Shown piece by piece: positions 38,193 through 46,983 of a DNA stretch of 53,256 nucleotides. Position 1 is the first letter of the stretch. Every line of letters starts with the position of its first letter. Source of the DNA: RGIG3178 sp964533965 (GTDB lineage: Bacteria; Bacillota; Clostridia; Christensenellales; QAND01); contig CAZHNN010000018.1 in NCBI GenBank assembly GCA_964533965.1, forward strand, positions 1 to 53,256. The letters run 5' to 3'. The notes under the pieces are model-generated. The model had not been told where the DNA came from and did not search any database. It saw only the letters and a list, made by a program, of their open reading frames with translations. A program made the position numbers and the translations under genes.

Positions 38193-39053
38193 TTACCGCT
38201 TGAGATTCACCAGTTCTTCGAGCATTGCGTCGGTTGTGGTGATAACCCTTGAATTGGCCTGGAAACCTCTCTGCGTGACGATCATATCCGTAAATTCGCT
38301 GGCCAGGTCCACGTTGGACATTTCAAGCGAACCCGGGTTGATCTTTCCGGCCACGCCGTTGCCCGGCTTGTTCAGCACCGCATTTCCGGAGTTCGCGGTG
38401 CTCTGGTACATGTTGGATCCGACCTTCTGCAGCGCGCTCTCGTTGGAGAACGTGGCTAGGATGATCTGTCCCAACACGACCCTATCGTCAGTGGCGGCGT
38501 CAAGCCCCACGACGGTGCCGTTGAGGTCGATGGACACATCGTAGTAGTTCGGATCAACGAAGATGTTAACGACCTGCGCATTGGCGGGATTGGCTGTGAT
38601 CGCTCCGGTGGCATCCAACAGGTTGCCGTCGGCATCCACCCTATAGCCCTTGACGAAGGAACCGTTGGCGGTCACCATGAAGTTGTCTTCGTTCGTATAG
38701 AAGTTGCCGGCGCGGGTGTAGTAGGTGCCGCCGACGTCGGAAACTACAAAGTAGCCGTCGCCCTCAATGGAGAGATCCATGGTGTTGCCCGTATACTGGC
38801 TGCCGTTGGTGGTATGCATCACGTCGATGGCGGCAATGGATGTGCCAAGGCCGATCTGTTGCGGGTTGGTGCCGCCGTTGTTGGTCGTGGGCGAGGAAGA
38901 GGCCTTGATGGTCTGGCTGTAAATGTCCTGGAACACGACGCGGCTGCTCTTGAAGCCGACGGTGTTGACGTTGGCGATGTTGTTGCCGATGACATCCATA
39001 CGGGTCTGGTTGCTGCGCAGGCCGGTGATACCTGCATAAAGAGAACGCATCAT
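38193..39053 (-). CDS. flgE: Flagellar hook protein FlgE (short Firmicute form)
   Basis: A 286-residue rod/hook-family protein. N-terminal D0 motif MRSLYAGITGLRSNQTRMDV and GNNIANVNTVGFKSSRVVFQD; FlgE/F/G domain DLSIEGDGYFVV and YTRAGNFYTNEDNFMVTANG; C-terminal GKINPGSLEMSNVDLASEFTDMI and QANSRVI. The length is close to the 264-residue Bacillus FlgE, and its place right after flgD supports hook rather than distal rod. An ATG is duplicated (MM). GGAGGTAAAC lies about 7-10 bases upstream. Confidence 0.88.
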   Translation of the reverse strand: MMRSLYAGITGLRSNQTRMDVIGNNIANVNTVGFKSSRVVFQDIYSQTIKASSSPTTNNGGTNPQQIGLGTSIAAIDVMHTTNGSQYTGNTMDLSIEGDGYFVVSDVGGTYYTRAGNFYTNEDNFMVTANGSFVKGYRVDADGNLLDATGAITANPANAQVVNIFVDPNYYDVSIDLNGTVVGLDAATDDRVVLGQIILATFSNESALQKVGSNMYQSTANSGNAVLNKPGNGVAGKINPGSLEMSNVDLASEFTDMIVTQRGFQANSRVITTTDAMLEELVNLKR

Positions 39054-39074
39054 TGTATAGTTTACCTCCGAAAA

Positions 39075-39689
39075 TTAAGCTTGAATTTGTTGGATGGAGT
39101 CGATGGGCACCTCTGTGCCGTCGACTACGGCGTACACGGCGTTGTTCTTCGCGATGATGTAGGTTACCTCGCCGGATACGGTCTTGGCATTGCCTTTATC
39201 ATCGGTGATCTGGGCCGTGACGGACTTGCCGATCAGATCGGCGCTCTGGATCAGCTCCTGCTCCAGCGTCGTATCGGTCGAGTTGATCACGGATACCACG
39301 CTGTCATAGGAGTACTTCTGATCGCCCACCATCACGTACGGTTTGCCATCTTCGATGGACACGCCGTCGACTTGCCCGAAGACGTACGAACTGCCGTCTC
39401 CCTTTTCGTCGACGTATACGTACTTTCCCATCAGGCTGTACGCCTGGTTGGTGTTGGTGGTGCTGTTGAGCTGTTGTATCTGTTCGAGCAGCGTGAACTG
39501 TGCCAGCTGCGCCACGTATTCGGTATTGTCGGTAGGCTCCAGCGGATCCTGATTGGAAAGCTGCGCTACCAGCGATTGCATAAATGCGTCTTTATCCAGC
39601 GATGAGCCGGATGATTTGGTCGAAGTGTAGTCGGAGAGGGGGCGTAATCCCGTTGTATTCTCCGCCGCTGCCGCCGTTGTGGTTGACAT
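39075..39689 (-). CDS. flgD: Flagellar hook assembly (capping) protein FlgD
   Basis: A 204-residue protein. The signature LDKDAFMQSLVAQLSNQDPL with NTEYVAQLAQFTLLEQIQQL defines FlgD, which caps the growing hook. The C-terminal half is beta-rich (YVFGQVDGVSIEDGKPYVMV, GEVTYIIAKNNAVYAVV). The ATG at 39689 has AGGAGAG. It is secreted by the flagellar export apparatus. Confidence 0.92.
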   Translation of the reverse strand: MSTTTAAAAENTTGLRPLSDYTSTKSSGSSLDKDAFMQSLVAQLSNQDPLEPTDNTEYVAQLAQFTLLEQIQQLNSTTNTNQAYSLMGKYVYVDEKGDGSSYVFGQVDGVSIEDGKPYVMVGDQKYSYDSVVSVINSTDTTLEQELIQSADLIGKSVTAQITDDKGNAKTVSGEVTYIIAKNNAVYAVVDGTEVPIDSIQQIQA

Positions 39690-39699
39690 GTATACTCTC

Positions 39700-41169
39700 C
39701 TATGCCTGAAACTCAATGGAACCGTTCTTTATAGCCAGATCCGATTCTTGTCCTGCATATACGCTGTCCACCGCTTGTGTGTTTTGCGCGGCGTAGGCGC
39801 GCAGGTTCCTGTGTGAGGATTGGCCCCGGTTCCTGCCTTCGTATTGTTGTTGCGTGTTGAATGCGGGGGCTTCGTATGTCACCTCGAGATGGTTTACCTG
39901 TATGCCCTTCTCCTTGAGGGACTCCGCAAGTGTGTTGATCTGTTCCCCTAACGCCTCTTTGGCTGCCGCACTCTCGGCTTTAATCTGCGCCTTGATACCC
40001 GTATCGTCCATGACCAGCTTGATGCTCACCTTGCCAAGGGATTCGGGCCGAAGTGTCACGGACATCTCGTAGTTGCCATCCTTCTCGTGCGATTGGATGC
40101 TTTGTACGATCTTCATCGCGTTGTGCGCCATATCCGCTGCAGTTGGCTTCTCGCCGCCCTGTGTTTGCGCAGTCTTTTCAACATTCTGCGTTCCGGCGTT
40201 CACACTCTGCGGCTTTTGCATCGCATCCAGTCCGAATGCTGCCGTTTTGGGCTGCATCTTTTCGACACTCTGGTCCGCTTTTCCGTCCTGCGCCTTTGTG
40301 TTTGCGGCATCGTCGCTCGTTGAAGCGCCGTCCCCTTTGGCAGATGCTACGATAGTGGGTACATCCGGATTGAAATCAAACGCGTTGCCTTGCGGTGTTT
40401 GGCTATTCTCCGCCTGTTTTACGTGCGCTGCGCCTGGTCCGATTCTGTCCGTTGACGCATCACCAAGTGCCTGCTGCAGCCCCTCGAACAGCGCTGCTTT
40501 GGCTGCCTGTCCGGTTGGTGTTGTAGTTTCGTTTGCATCCGAAGGTACCGTGTCCGGCGCTCCTAGTTGAGCCGCGCCCGTATCGCTCTGGTTGTGCATT
40601 GCGGCTATAGCGTCCCGCAGTTCGGGCATCGCCTTGGGTGCATACTGCGTGTCCGGCATCACCTGGGCTACGCCCTGTGCCGGTGCTGTTACAGCTTGCG
40701 CATCGCCGGCGTCCTGTGTTTGTATTGCCTGTATATTCGGCACTGCCCACATCCACTGTGGCAGGCTCTGTTGCTTCCGTGCAATGGTCTCAAGCGAAGG
40801 TTGTGTTGTCGGTACATCATTTACCGTCTGTCCGGAGTCTTCCTGACAGATGCCTTCCATCTTGAAGCTTAGCAATCCGAATCCTTCGAGTATGCTGTCG
40901 ATCCCCGTTCCTTGTGTGTTTGCGTCCACCGAATCCGCCGTTTGTGCAGTCTGTGTGTCCGCATCCGCTTCGCAGCATATGCTAAACCTTTGGTTCATCT
41001 TTCTCGCATCTTCGTGCCCTTTTCCGAAGAGGCCCGGCCATTGTGTCATGTTCGCTATCGTTTGTGTTCCGTCCGCCGCCTGACCTTCCGCTGTCTGCGG
41101 CATCCCTGTGGCCGCCGCCAGCAGCATCAGAAACGCGTTGGGATCGGACGATTGCGATTGGTTGCCCAC
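39700..41169 (-). CDS. fliK: Flagellar hook-length control protein FliK
   Basis: A 489-residue Ala/Gln/Thr-rich, low-complexity protein, as expected of the molecular ruler. The conserved C-terminal domain reads YEMSVTLRPESLGKVSIKLV, then LAESLKEKGIQVNHLEVTYE. The annotated start is GTG 41169, which has no good ribosome binding site. The frame is open upstream to an AGGAGGGAAGG site, 7 bases after which is ATC AAT CTA CCG (41217). This suggests either a non-AUG AUC start or a mutated start codon. Confidence 0.85.
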   Translation of the reverse strand: MGNQSQSSDPNAFLMLLAAATGMPQTAEGQAADGTQTIANMTQWPGLFGKGHEDARKMNQRFSICCEADADTQTAQTADSVDANTQGTGIDSILEGFGLLSFKMEGICQEDSGQTVNDVPTTQPSLETIARKQQSLPQWMWAVPNIQAIQTQDAGDAQAVTAPAQGVAQVMPDTQYAPKAMPELRDAIAAMHNQSDTGAAQLGAPDTVPSDANETTTPTGQAAKAALFEGLQQALGDASTDRIGPGAAHVKQAENSQTPQGNAFDFNPDVPTIVASAKGDGASTSDDAANTKAQDGKADQSVEKMQPKTAAFGLDAMQKPQSVNAGTQNVEKTAQTQGGEKPTAADMAHNAMKIVQSIQSHEKDGNYEMSVTLRPESLGKVSIKLVMDDTGIKAQIKAESAAAKEALGEQINTLAESLKEKGIQVNHLEVTYEAPAFNTQQQYEGRNRGQSSHRNLRAYAAQNTQAVDSVYAGQESDLAIKNGSIEFQA

Positions 41170-41278
41170 AATTGGCAGTTGCCCTTCGTTCGCTACAAGT
41201 TGTACCGGTAGATTGATGTCCTTCCCTCCTTTGATGTTTTGAACAGTAGGAGTGAACCGAGTATGGTTTACTCCCTCA

Positions 41279-41330
41279 CTATAATAAATCGCGCCAAAAG
41301 CATAAAAACTTAAGGCGCGATCTCGTATTT
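41279..41330 (-). other. Hairpin in the fliJ-fliK gap
   Basis: ATCGCGCC (about 41290) and GGCGCGAT (about 41316) form an 8-bp stem around an 18-base A/T-rich loop, followed on the minus strand by TTTATTATAG. It might be a weak attenuator; no separate promoter is clear. Confidence 0.35.
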
Positions 41331-41355
41331 TCTTGACTTTGTTTTCAATTTATTA

Positions 41356-41796
41356 CTAATTTGCTGCGATCCGGTAACTGATCAGGTCCCCGATCGTCTT
41401 CTCCTCGTCGCTCTTGACCTGCGCCAGATATTGCGCATACTGTTTTTCCTTCAGGTTTTCAAGCTTCTTGATGTCCTGATAGTTGCTGGTCTTTTCCAGA
41501 ATCAGCCTCTGCTGCTCCTGTTGAACGTTGTCGATGCTCTCTTCCTGCTTTACGATAAGCTCGGAGTACTGATCGATGTAGGCGGTGTGGCTCTTTAGCT
41601 CTTCCGCCTGAACACCCTTTTGCATCTGGTTCATATATGCCTGTTTGGCGCTCGTACGCTGCGAAAACAGCGTGTCCAGCTCACCCGCCAGGTGGGCAAG
41701 GGTTTGTTCGTTTTGCTTCATCTGCAATTGCAGCTGTTCCTGCATCGATAGCGTCAGGTCCAGCAGCGGTTGCAGCGTAAACTTAAATTTCTTCAT
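41356..41796 (-). CDS. fliJ: Flagellar export protein FliJ
   Basis: A 146-residue coiled-coil protein (KKFKFTLQPLLDLTLSMQEQ at the start, heptads throughout). FliJ is the gamma-subunit-like stalk and chaperone escort of the FliI ATPase. It starts 8 bases after the fliI stop and uses a GGGTGAGT site in that gene's end. Confidence 0.88.
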   Translation of the reverse strand: MKKFKFTLQPLLDLTLSMQEQLQLQMKQNEQTLAHLAGELDTLFSQRTSAKQAYMNQMQKGVQAEELKSHTAYIDQYSELIVKQEESIDNVQQEQQRLILEKTSNYQDIKKLENLKEKQYAQYLAQVKSDEEKTIGDLISYRIAAN

Positions 41797-41803
41797 GCAT
41801 TAC

Positions 41804-43120
41804 TCACCCACAAATATCCTTGAGCATTGCAACGGCCTCGTCAAAGGTGAAGTGGTCGTTGATCTGCTGTGTAAGCAGCGCGTTGATGGAATCCTGCAAA
41901 TCAACAGCCCTGTCCACCTGCACGTTGCTTCCCTTCTTATAAGCGCCGATGGCGATCAGGTCCTGTACGTCCCGGTAGGATGCCATCATGCTCTTTACAT
42001 AACCGGCCATCTGGTTATGCTCTTTGTTGGCTATGTCCGACATCAGTCGGCTGATGCTGGATAGTATGTCTATGGCCGGATAATGGTTGTTGTTCGCCAG
42101 TTGTCTAGACAATACGATGTGTCCGTCAAGTATGCCTCGAACCGTATCCGCGATCGGCTCGTTCATGTCGTCGCCTTCCACAAGAACCGTGTACAGCCCT
42201 GTGATAGAGCCTTTGCTGGATGTCCCTGACCGCTCCAACAGCTTTGGCATGATCGCGTAGACCGAAGGGGTATAACCCCTGGATACGGGCGGCTCGCCGA
42301 TGGCCATTCCGATCTCCCGCTGTGCCATTGCAAATCTGGTCAGCGAATCCATCATCAGCAGCACGTCGTAGCCCTTATCCCGGAAGTATTCCGCAACGGA
42401 GGTCCCCACGCTTGCCGCCTTGAGGCGAACCAGCGCCGGTTGGTCGGAGGTCGCGATGACCAGGACCGACTTTTTCAGTCCTTCCTCCTGCAGCTCTTTT
42501 TCGATGAAGTCCAGCACTTCGCGTCCGCGCTCTCCCACGAGCACGATCACGTTGATGTCCGCGGTGGCGTTTCTCGCCATCATACCCAATAGCGTGCTCT
42601 TACCCACGCCGGATCCTGCGAAGATGCCCACGCGCTGGCCTTTACCGATGGTCAACAACGAATCGATCGCCTTGATGCCCAGCGGCAGAATCTCCTTGAT
42701 GCGGGATCGGGCAAGGGGGTTGGGCGGCGAATTGTTGATGGAGTAATAATCCTCCACCAAGACCGGCCCTTTGCCATCCATCGGGTTTCCCATCCCATCG
42801 AGCACCCTGCCCAACAGCCCGGATCCTACCGGAACCTTGAGCGCATCCCCGGTCGGAACCACGTAGTTTTCGGGGCCTATGCCGGCAAGGTCTCCCAGCG
42901 GCATCAAAAGTACCGTCTTTTCCTTGAAACCCACGACCTCGGAGAGGATATACTCGTCAGCATTGCCCGTATAGATACGGCAGACTTCGCCCATCTTCGC
43001 GTTGATACCTACGGCTTCCACCGTAAGCCCAACCACTCTGGTCACCTTGCCGCAGTACTCATAGGGATCTGCGGTCTGTATGATTTTTCTGTACTTTTCT
43101 AAATCGAATGCTCTTTCCAT
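41804..43120 (-). CDS. fliI: Flagellum-specific ATP synthase FliI
   Basis: A 438-residue hexameric ATPase of the flagellar type III export system. Walker A is FAGSGVGKSTLLGMMAR, followed by LVGERGREVLDFIE, Walker B LLMMDSLTRFAMAQREIG, and the catalytic region GEPPVSRGYTPSVYA. Length and motifs are complete. It is preceded by fliH and followed by fliJ as usual. Confidence 0.96.
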   Translation of the reverse strand: MERAFDLEKYRKIIQTADPYEYCGKVTRVVGLTVEAVGINAKMGEVCRIYTGNADEYILSEVVGFKEKTVLLMPLGDLAGIGPENYVVPTGDALKVPVGSGLLGRVLDGMGNPMDGKGPVLVEDYYSINNSPPNPLARSRIKEILPLGIKAIDSLLTIGKGQRVGIFAGSGVGKSTLLGMMARNATADINVIVLVGERGREVLDFIEKELQEEGLKKSVLVIATSDQPALVRLKAASVGTSVAEYFRDKGYDVLLMMDSLTRFAMAQREIGMAIGEPPVSRGYTPSVYAIMPKLLERSGTSSKGSITGLYTVLVEGDDMNEPIADTVRGILDGHIVLSRQLANNNHYPAIDILSSISRLMSDIANKEHNQMAGYVKSMMASYRDVQDLIAIGAYKKGSNVQVDRAVDLQDSINALLTQQINDHFTFDEAVAMLKDICG

Positions 43121-43133
43121 GTGCTCAACCCCT

Positions 43134-43946
43134 CTAACCCTGATTGAGCGCCATAGCGATCATCTTGATCTGAGCATCCACACCCACCCGGACAACGCAA
43201 TCCTGCAGTTCCAAAACGCATCCGCCCGGAGGCACGCTGTTGTCCATGACAACGTCATACGGCGTATCCAATTCCTCTGCGACCCATTTCCCGCCGTCCG
43301 AAAAATGCCTATGGTATTCGCGGGCGTTGAGTCTTAACGTGCATTCGCCCTTGATGTTTACCTTTTGTAAGGATTGCCTGATAAGTCCTTCAAATATTGT
43401 ATCGTTGTCTTCCAGTTCGATATTAAGAATTTTCTGTGCGATCTCCAGCGACAGCTGCAGAATGCGCTGGTCCACTGCCGTTTCAAACCGCACCTGCTGT
43501 TCGAAAAGCTTCGCTAAAGCCTCATTGATTGCAATGGCGTTTTGCTCCCTGATCTCTTCACAGATTGCTTCAGCCTTTCCCAACTCCTGCTCGATCGCTT
43601 CCTGCCGGGCCTGCGCACGCATTTGCTCCGCCTGTTCATGTGCCTGTTCAAGCAGGCGCTGCGCCTCCATCCGTGCTTTACTGATGATCTCGTCCGCTTC
43701 CGCTTTCGCCTTCTCGATCATTTCCGCCTGATCGACCCGTACAGCCTGTTCAGACCGGTCCGCCTTTTGCGCCCGTTCGGCTCGGACGGCTGTAAGATCC
43801 ATTACTTCCGCTTTTGGGCGCTCCGGTGTTTGCTCGGATTCAGGTTGTTCAAAATCGCCGACATTGTCACGAAGCCATTGTTTAATGACCACAAATTCCT
43901 TGTTTGAATCGATGAAGTCCACGGATGATTTATCGATTTTAAACAA
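43134..43946 (-). CDS. fliH: Flagellar assembly protein FliH
   Basis: A 270-residue export-ATPase regulator. A charged coiled-coil (about 75-140; AEADEIISKARMEAQRLLEQ) precedes the FliH/YscL domain (RFETAVDQRILQLSLEIAQKIL, HFSDGGKWV). The start is TTG 43946 with AGGAGGATGAAG, overlapping the end of fliG by 8 bases. Confidence 0.88.
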   Translation of the reverse strand: MFKIDKSSVDFIDSNKEFVVIKQWLRDNVGDFEQPESEQTPERPKAEVMDLTAVRAERAQKADRSEQAVRVDQAEMIEKAKAEADEIISKARMEAQRLLEQAHEQAEQMRAQARQEAIEQELGKAEAICEEIREQNAIAINEALAKLFEQQVRFETAVDQRILQLSLEIAQKILNIELEDNDTIFEGLIRQSLQKVNIKGECTLRLNAREYHRHFSDGGKWVAEELDTPYDVVMDNSVPPGGCVLELQDCVVRVGVDAQIKMIAMALNQG

Positions 43947-44943
43947 TCACTTCATCCTCCTGGCTGCGCGACACGTATATCTCACCCGCGTCATCCAGCT
44001 TGCGGATAACGTTGACAATCCTCTGTTGGGCTTCTTCGACGGCGCTCACGCGTACCGGGCCCATCATTTCCATGTCTTCGCGGACCATTTCCTGCATACG
44101 CTTTGAAATGTTTTTGAAAACTGTCCTGACCACTTCGGAGTTAGCGCCCTTGAGAGCCACCGCCAGATCGCGGTTGTCGACATCTTTTAGCACACGCTGG
44201 ATCGCCTGGTCGGACAGCTTGGTGATATCTTCGAACACGAACATGCGGTTGCGAATCTCTTCAGCAAGTTCTTCATCCCTCTCCCCGAGCGATTCCAGCA
44301 AATTTTTCTCCGTGCTGCGGTCGACGCTGTTAAGGATGTCGACCAGTATGTCCACGCCTCCCACCTGCGTCTGATTGCCGGAGATCAGCATGGATAGTTT
44401 GCGTTCCAATACGCGCTCGGCTTCTTTGACGTATTCCGGTGCCGAGCTGCCCATTTTGGCGATGCGCGCGATGACGTTGGTCTGCTTTTCCAGTGGGAGC
44501 GACGAGAGCACCATTGCGGCTTGCTGCGGCGTCAGATAGGAGAGCACCAGCGCTATGGTCTGCGGGTGTTCATTCTGGATGAAGTTCAATACCTGTGCGC
44601 TATCGGTACGACGGATGAAATCAAAGGGCCTTACGCGCAAGGTGGAGGACAGCCTTTGGATCATCTCATCGGCTTTATTCTGGCCCAGAGCCTTGTTCAG
44701 TACGTCGCGCGCATATTCGATACCGCCTTCGGAGATATATTTTTGCGCCATGCAGATGTCACAGAACTCGGATAGGACCTCTTCCTGTTGTTCGGGCGAC
44801 ACGCGCCGCATGCTGGTGATAGAAAGCGTGATCTGCTCGATTTCGTCATCCGAAAGATGCTTATAGATCTTCGAAGCATATTCCTTGCCAAGCGAGATCA
44901 AAAGAATCGCTATTTTGTCCTTGGTTGAAAGTGCTGATGCCAT
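43939..44943 (-). CDS. fliG: Flagellar motor switch protein FliG
   Basis: A 334-residue C-ring protein that takes torque from MotA. N-terminal KIAILLISLGKEYASKIYKHL; middle FIQNEHPQTIALVLSYL and EHPQT motif; C-terminal torque helix MFVFEDITKLSDQAIQRVLKD with DLAVALKGA. The torque residues look intact despite the damaged motA. AGGTGAT precedes the ATG. Confidence 0.95.
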   Translation of the reverse strand: MASALSTKDKIAILLISLGKEYASKIYKHLSDDEIEQITLSITSMRRVSPEQQEEVLSEFCDICMAQKYISEGGIEYARDVLNKALGQNKADEMIQRLSSTLRVRPFDFIRRTDSAQVLNFIQNEHPQTIALVLSYLTPQQAAMVLSSLPLEKQTNVIARIAKMGSSAPEYVKEAERVLERKLSMLISGNQTQVGGVDILVDILNSVDRSTEKNLLESLGERDEELAEEIRNRMFVFEDITKLSDQAIQRVLKDVDNRDLAVALKGANSEVVRTVFKNISKRMQEMVREDMEMMGPVRVSAVEEAQQRIVNVIRKLDDAGEIYVSRSQEDEVIV

Positions 44944-44949
44944 CGTCTA

Positions 44950-46566
44950 TCACCTGCCGTATTCTTCCGCAAGCCAGGTTCTGAGCAAATGCGCCACTGA
45001 TTCCGGGCTCTTGTCGATGTATTTTCCAAGCCGTTCCAAATTGCCGTCTTCTTTGGTGCCAAACTCGATTTCCTCAAATACTTCTTCCGGGATCGGCGGC
45101 GGAATGATCTGCTCGTCCACCTGCAAATCCACCTCGCTTCCTTTCTTCCTGGAGCGTTTTACCTTGACTTTTTTGACCTTCTTGGGTCCGAAAATCCTGC
45201 GCAGCGTGAATACCAGGATCAGAAACGCCAACAACGATGCGCCCGCGATGATGATCGTACGTATCAGCGTGGCGCGCTGCATTTGCTTGAGCAGCTCCGC
45301 CTGGTTGCTAAATACCGCCTGTGATCCGCCGCCGTTGCTCATGTTCTTGAACGGTATCATTTCCACGGCCACATTGTCGGGAGCAACGCCGACGGCGGTG
45401 GCCACCAAATTTTTCACCTTACTTGTATAATCGGTAGAATTGGAGGAACTATCCAGTACAACCGAGACAGAAAGTTTTTCGATCTTACCCTTGGCGCCTT
45501 CGATCTGCGTCTTAGTCTGGTTCAACTCGTAGTTGGCCTCTCTGGACACCTTTTTATATACGTTGCTTGTGGTATCATTCACGATGGCTTGATATTGATC
45601 TGACGTGTTTGTCGAAGTGCCGGTCACGCCCGAAGCGGCGCCGTTGGAATTCTGCACGACTTCCGCTAGCTCAGACATGCTGACCACAAGCCCCTCCGTC
45701 TGCCCTTCCACCGGCGGGGCAAATGTGATGGATTCGGTGACGGTCGTATCGAAGTTCAGCGTTACGCCCACCTGCACCACCACACCGTTGTCACCGAAAA
45801 TCGGCGTCAGCATGTTGAGGACCTGTTTTTGCAGATTGCCCTGCACGGTTTTCTGCAAATCAAGCTGCGAACCAATGTTCTGCGTTTCATCCTTGTCGTC
45901 AAGCGAATACATATGCATCTTGGAATCAACGATGCGAACATTGTCCACAGAGAGTCCCGACACGCTCTTGCTCACGAGCTCCGCGATGGCCTTTGCCTCT
46001 GAAGAGCTGATGGTCTGGTCATCCTTGAGGGTCAGCATGACTGCGGCGGTCGCTTCCTTGCTGCCGTTTGAAATGACAAAAGAGCTGTCCTCGGGCATGT
46101 TGATGTTCACGACAGCATCCTGGACCTTGCTCAATTTTAAAATGGTCTTCCGAAGATTGTCCTGCAGTTGGAATTGCAGATAGACCTTCTTCTCATAATC
46201 GGTGGTGCCAAGCCCCGAAGCCTGCTTGAAGATGTCGTAGTTGTAACCACTTTCTGGATACCCCTGTGTCGCCAGCCTCATGCGCACCTCGTCCACCTGG
46301 TCCGATGGGATGAGCACCGTATCCGTACCCTGTACTTTGGTACTGATACCCATCTCCTCCAGCACGCTTAGTACTTCGCCCGCGTCCGAAGCGTTCATCC
46401 CCGTATAGAGCACAGAATATGGTTTGTAGCTCGCCACAAAATACAAAGCTACGCCTATGACCAAGACGGTTACAGTCAGGATAATAAGGCGTATTTTTTG
46501 CCCTTTTGAAAGGTTGCCAAAAAACTGCTGGGCCTTGGCCCGTATTTTTTGAATCATATTTCCCAT
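44950..46566 (-). CDS. fliF: Flagellar MS-ring protein FliF
   Basis: A 538-residue MS-ring protein with two membrane helices (about 25-47 and 430-452). PYSVLYTGMNASDAGEVLSVL and LIPSDQVDEVRMRLATQGYPESGYNYDIF are the YscJ/FliF domain; the cytoplasmic C-terminus (EFGTKEDGNLERLGKYI...LRTWLAEEYG) binds FliG. The ATG at 46566 with AAAGGC is preferred; an ATG 27 bases upstream is possible. It is the first gene of the block; flgB, flgC and fliE are absent. Confidence 0.94.
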   Translation of the reverse strand: MGNMIQKIRAKAQQFFGNLSKGQKIRLIILTVTVLVIGVALYFVASYKPYSVLYTGMNASDAGEVLSVLEEMGISTKVQGTDTVLIPSDQVDEVRMRLATQGYPESGYNYDIFKQASGLGTTDYEKKVYLQFQLQDNLRKTILKLSKVQDAVVNINMPEDSSFVISNGSKEATAAVMLTLKDDQTISSSEAKAIAELVSKSVSGLSVDNVRIVDSKMHMYSLDDKDETQNIGSQLDLQKTVQGNLQKQVLNMLTPIFGDNGVVVQVGVTLNFDTTVTESITFAPPVEGQTEGLVVSMSELAEVVQNSNGAASGVTGTSTNTSDQYQAIVNDTTSNVYKKVSREANYELNQTKTQIEGAKGKIEKLSVSVVLDSSSNSTDYTSKVKNLVATAVGVAPDNVAVEMIPFKNMSNGGGSQAVFSNQAELLKQMQRATLIRTIIIAGASLLAFLILVFTLRRIFGPKKVKKVKVKRSRKKGSEVDLQVDEQIIPPPIPEEVFEEIEFGTKEDGNLERLGKYIDKSPESVAHLLRTWLAEEYGR

Positions 46567-46609
46567 TATGCCTTTTTTATACTCCCTGCGCATAATTGTT
46601 ACTCGGTGA

Positions 46610-46643
46610 GTTACATTCTATATCGAGTTGTAACTTTCTTCAA
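46610..46643 (-). promoter_or_regulatory. Promoter of the fliF operon with overlapping GTTACA/TGTAAC dyad
   Basis: On the minus strand TTGAAG (46643-46638), a 17-base spacer and TAGAAT (46620-46615). A GTTACA-N13-TGTAAC dyad covers 46610-46634, overlapping the -10 and spacer. Similar half-sites occur upstream of flagellin and fliW. Confidence 0.65.
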
Positions 46644-46755
46644 GCCTTTTTTTACATTTTTGGAAATTTTTTTGTAAAATTTCGTTAATATTGCCTTATT
46701 GAATGCTTGAAAATGTCGAATTTGGTTAATAAGGAGCGTTTAGAGGGCAAAAAAT

Positions 46756-46792
46756 GTTACATTCCCATTCCATTTTACTAAGTCTATGTAAC
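46756..46792 (+). promoter_or_regulatory. GTTACA-N25-TGTAAC dyad upstream of flagellin
   Basis: GTTACA (46756-46761) and TGTAAC (46787-46792) are 25 bases apart, about 60-95 bases upstream of the sigma-D promoter. Compare 46610-46634 and 49394-49432. Confidence 0.4.
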
Positions 46793-46850
46793 AATTCTAT
46801 CGCCGTTTCCGGGTCGTGTGACGCCACAGGAGAATGCAAGAAAAAAAACC

Positions 46851-46877
46851 TAAACATCCAACCCAATATGCCGATAT
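46851..46877 (+). promoter_or_regulatory. Sigma-D (sigma-28) promoter of flagellin
   Basis: TAAA (46851-46854), a 15-base spacer and GCCGATAT (46870-46877), matching the sigma-D/FliA consensus TAAA-N15-GCCGATAA in all but the last position. The leader is about 100 bases. FlgM, the anti-sigma factor for this promoter class, is encoded at 52.6 kb. Confidence 0.9.
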
Positions 46878-46900
46878 ATCATGTGACAAACCAATTCGAT

Positions 46901-46974
46901 CCCCCTAAGGCGCCATGGGGGCATGTGGTCAAGTCACACAAAATGGCAAGGAAGCCGATGATTTATCAAGGAGG
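46901..46974 (+). promoter_or_regulatory. Flagellin leader with hairpin and two CsrA-type AAGGA sites
   Basis: CCCCC (46901-46905) pairs with GGGGG (46917-46921) around a GGCGCC-containing loop. Downstream, AAGGA occurs at 46948-46952 and again at 46968-46972 within the Shine-Dalgarno sequence. In Bacillus CsrA binds two such sites in the hag leader and blocks translation, relieved by FliW. csrA and fliW are encoded 2 kb away. The CsrA role here is inferred. Confidence 0.6.
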
Positions 46975-46983
46975 AAATAAAAA

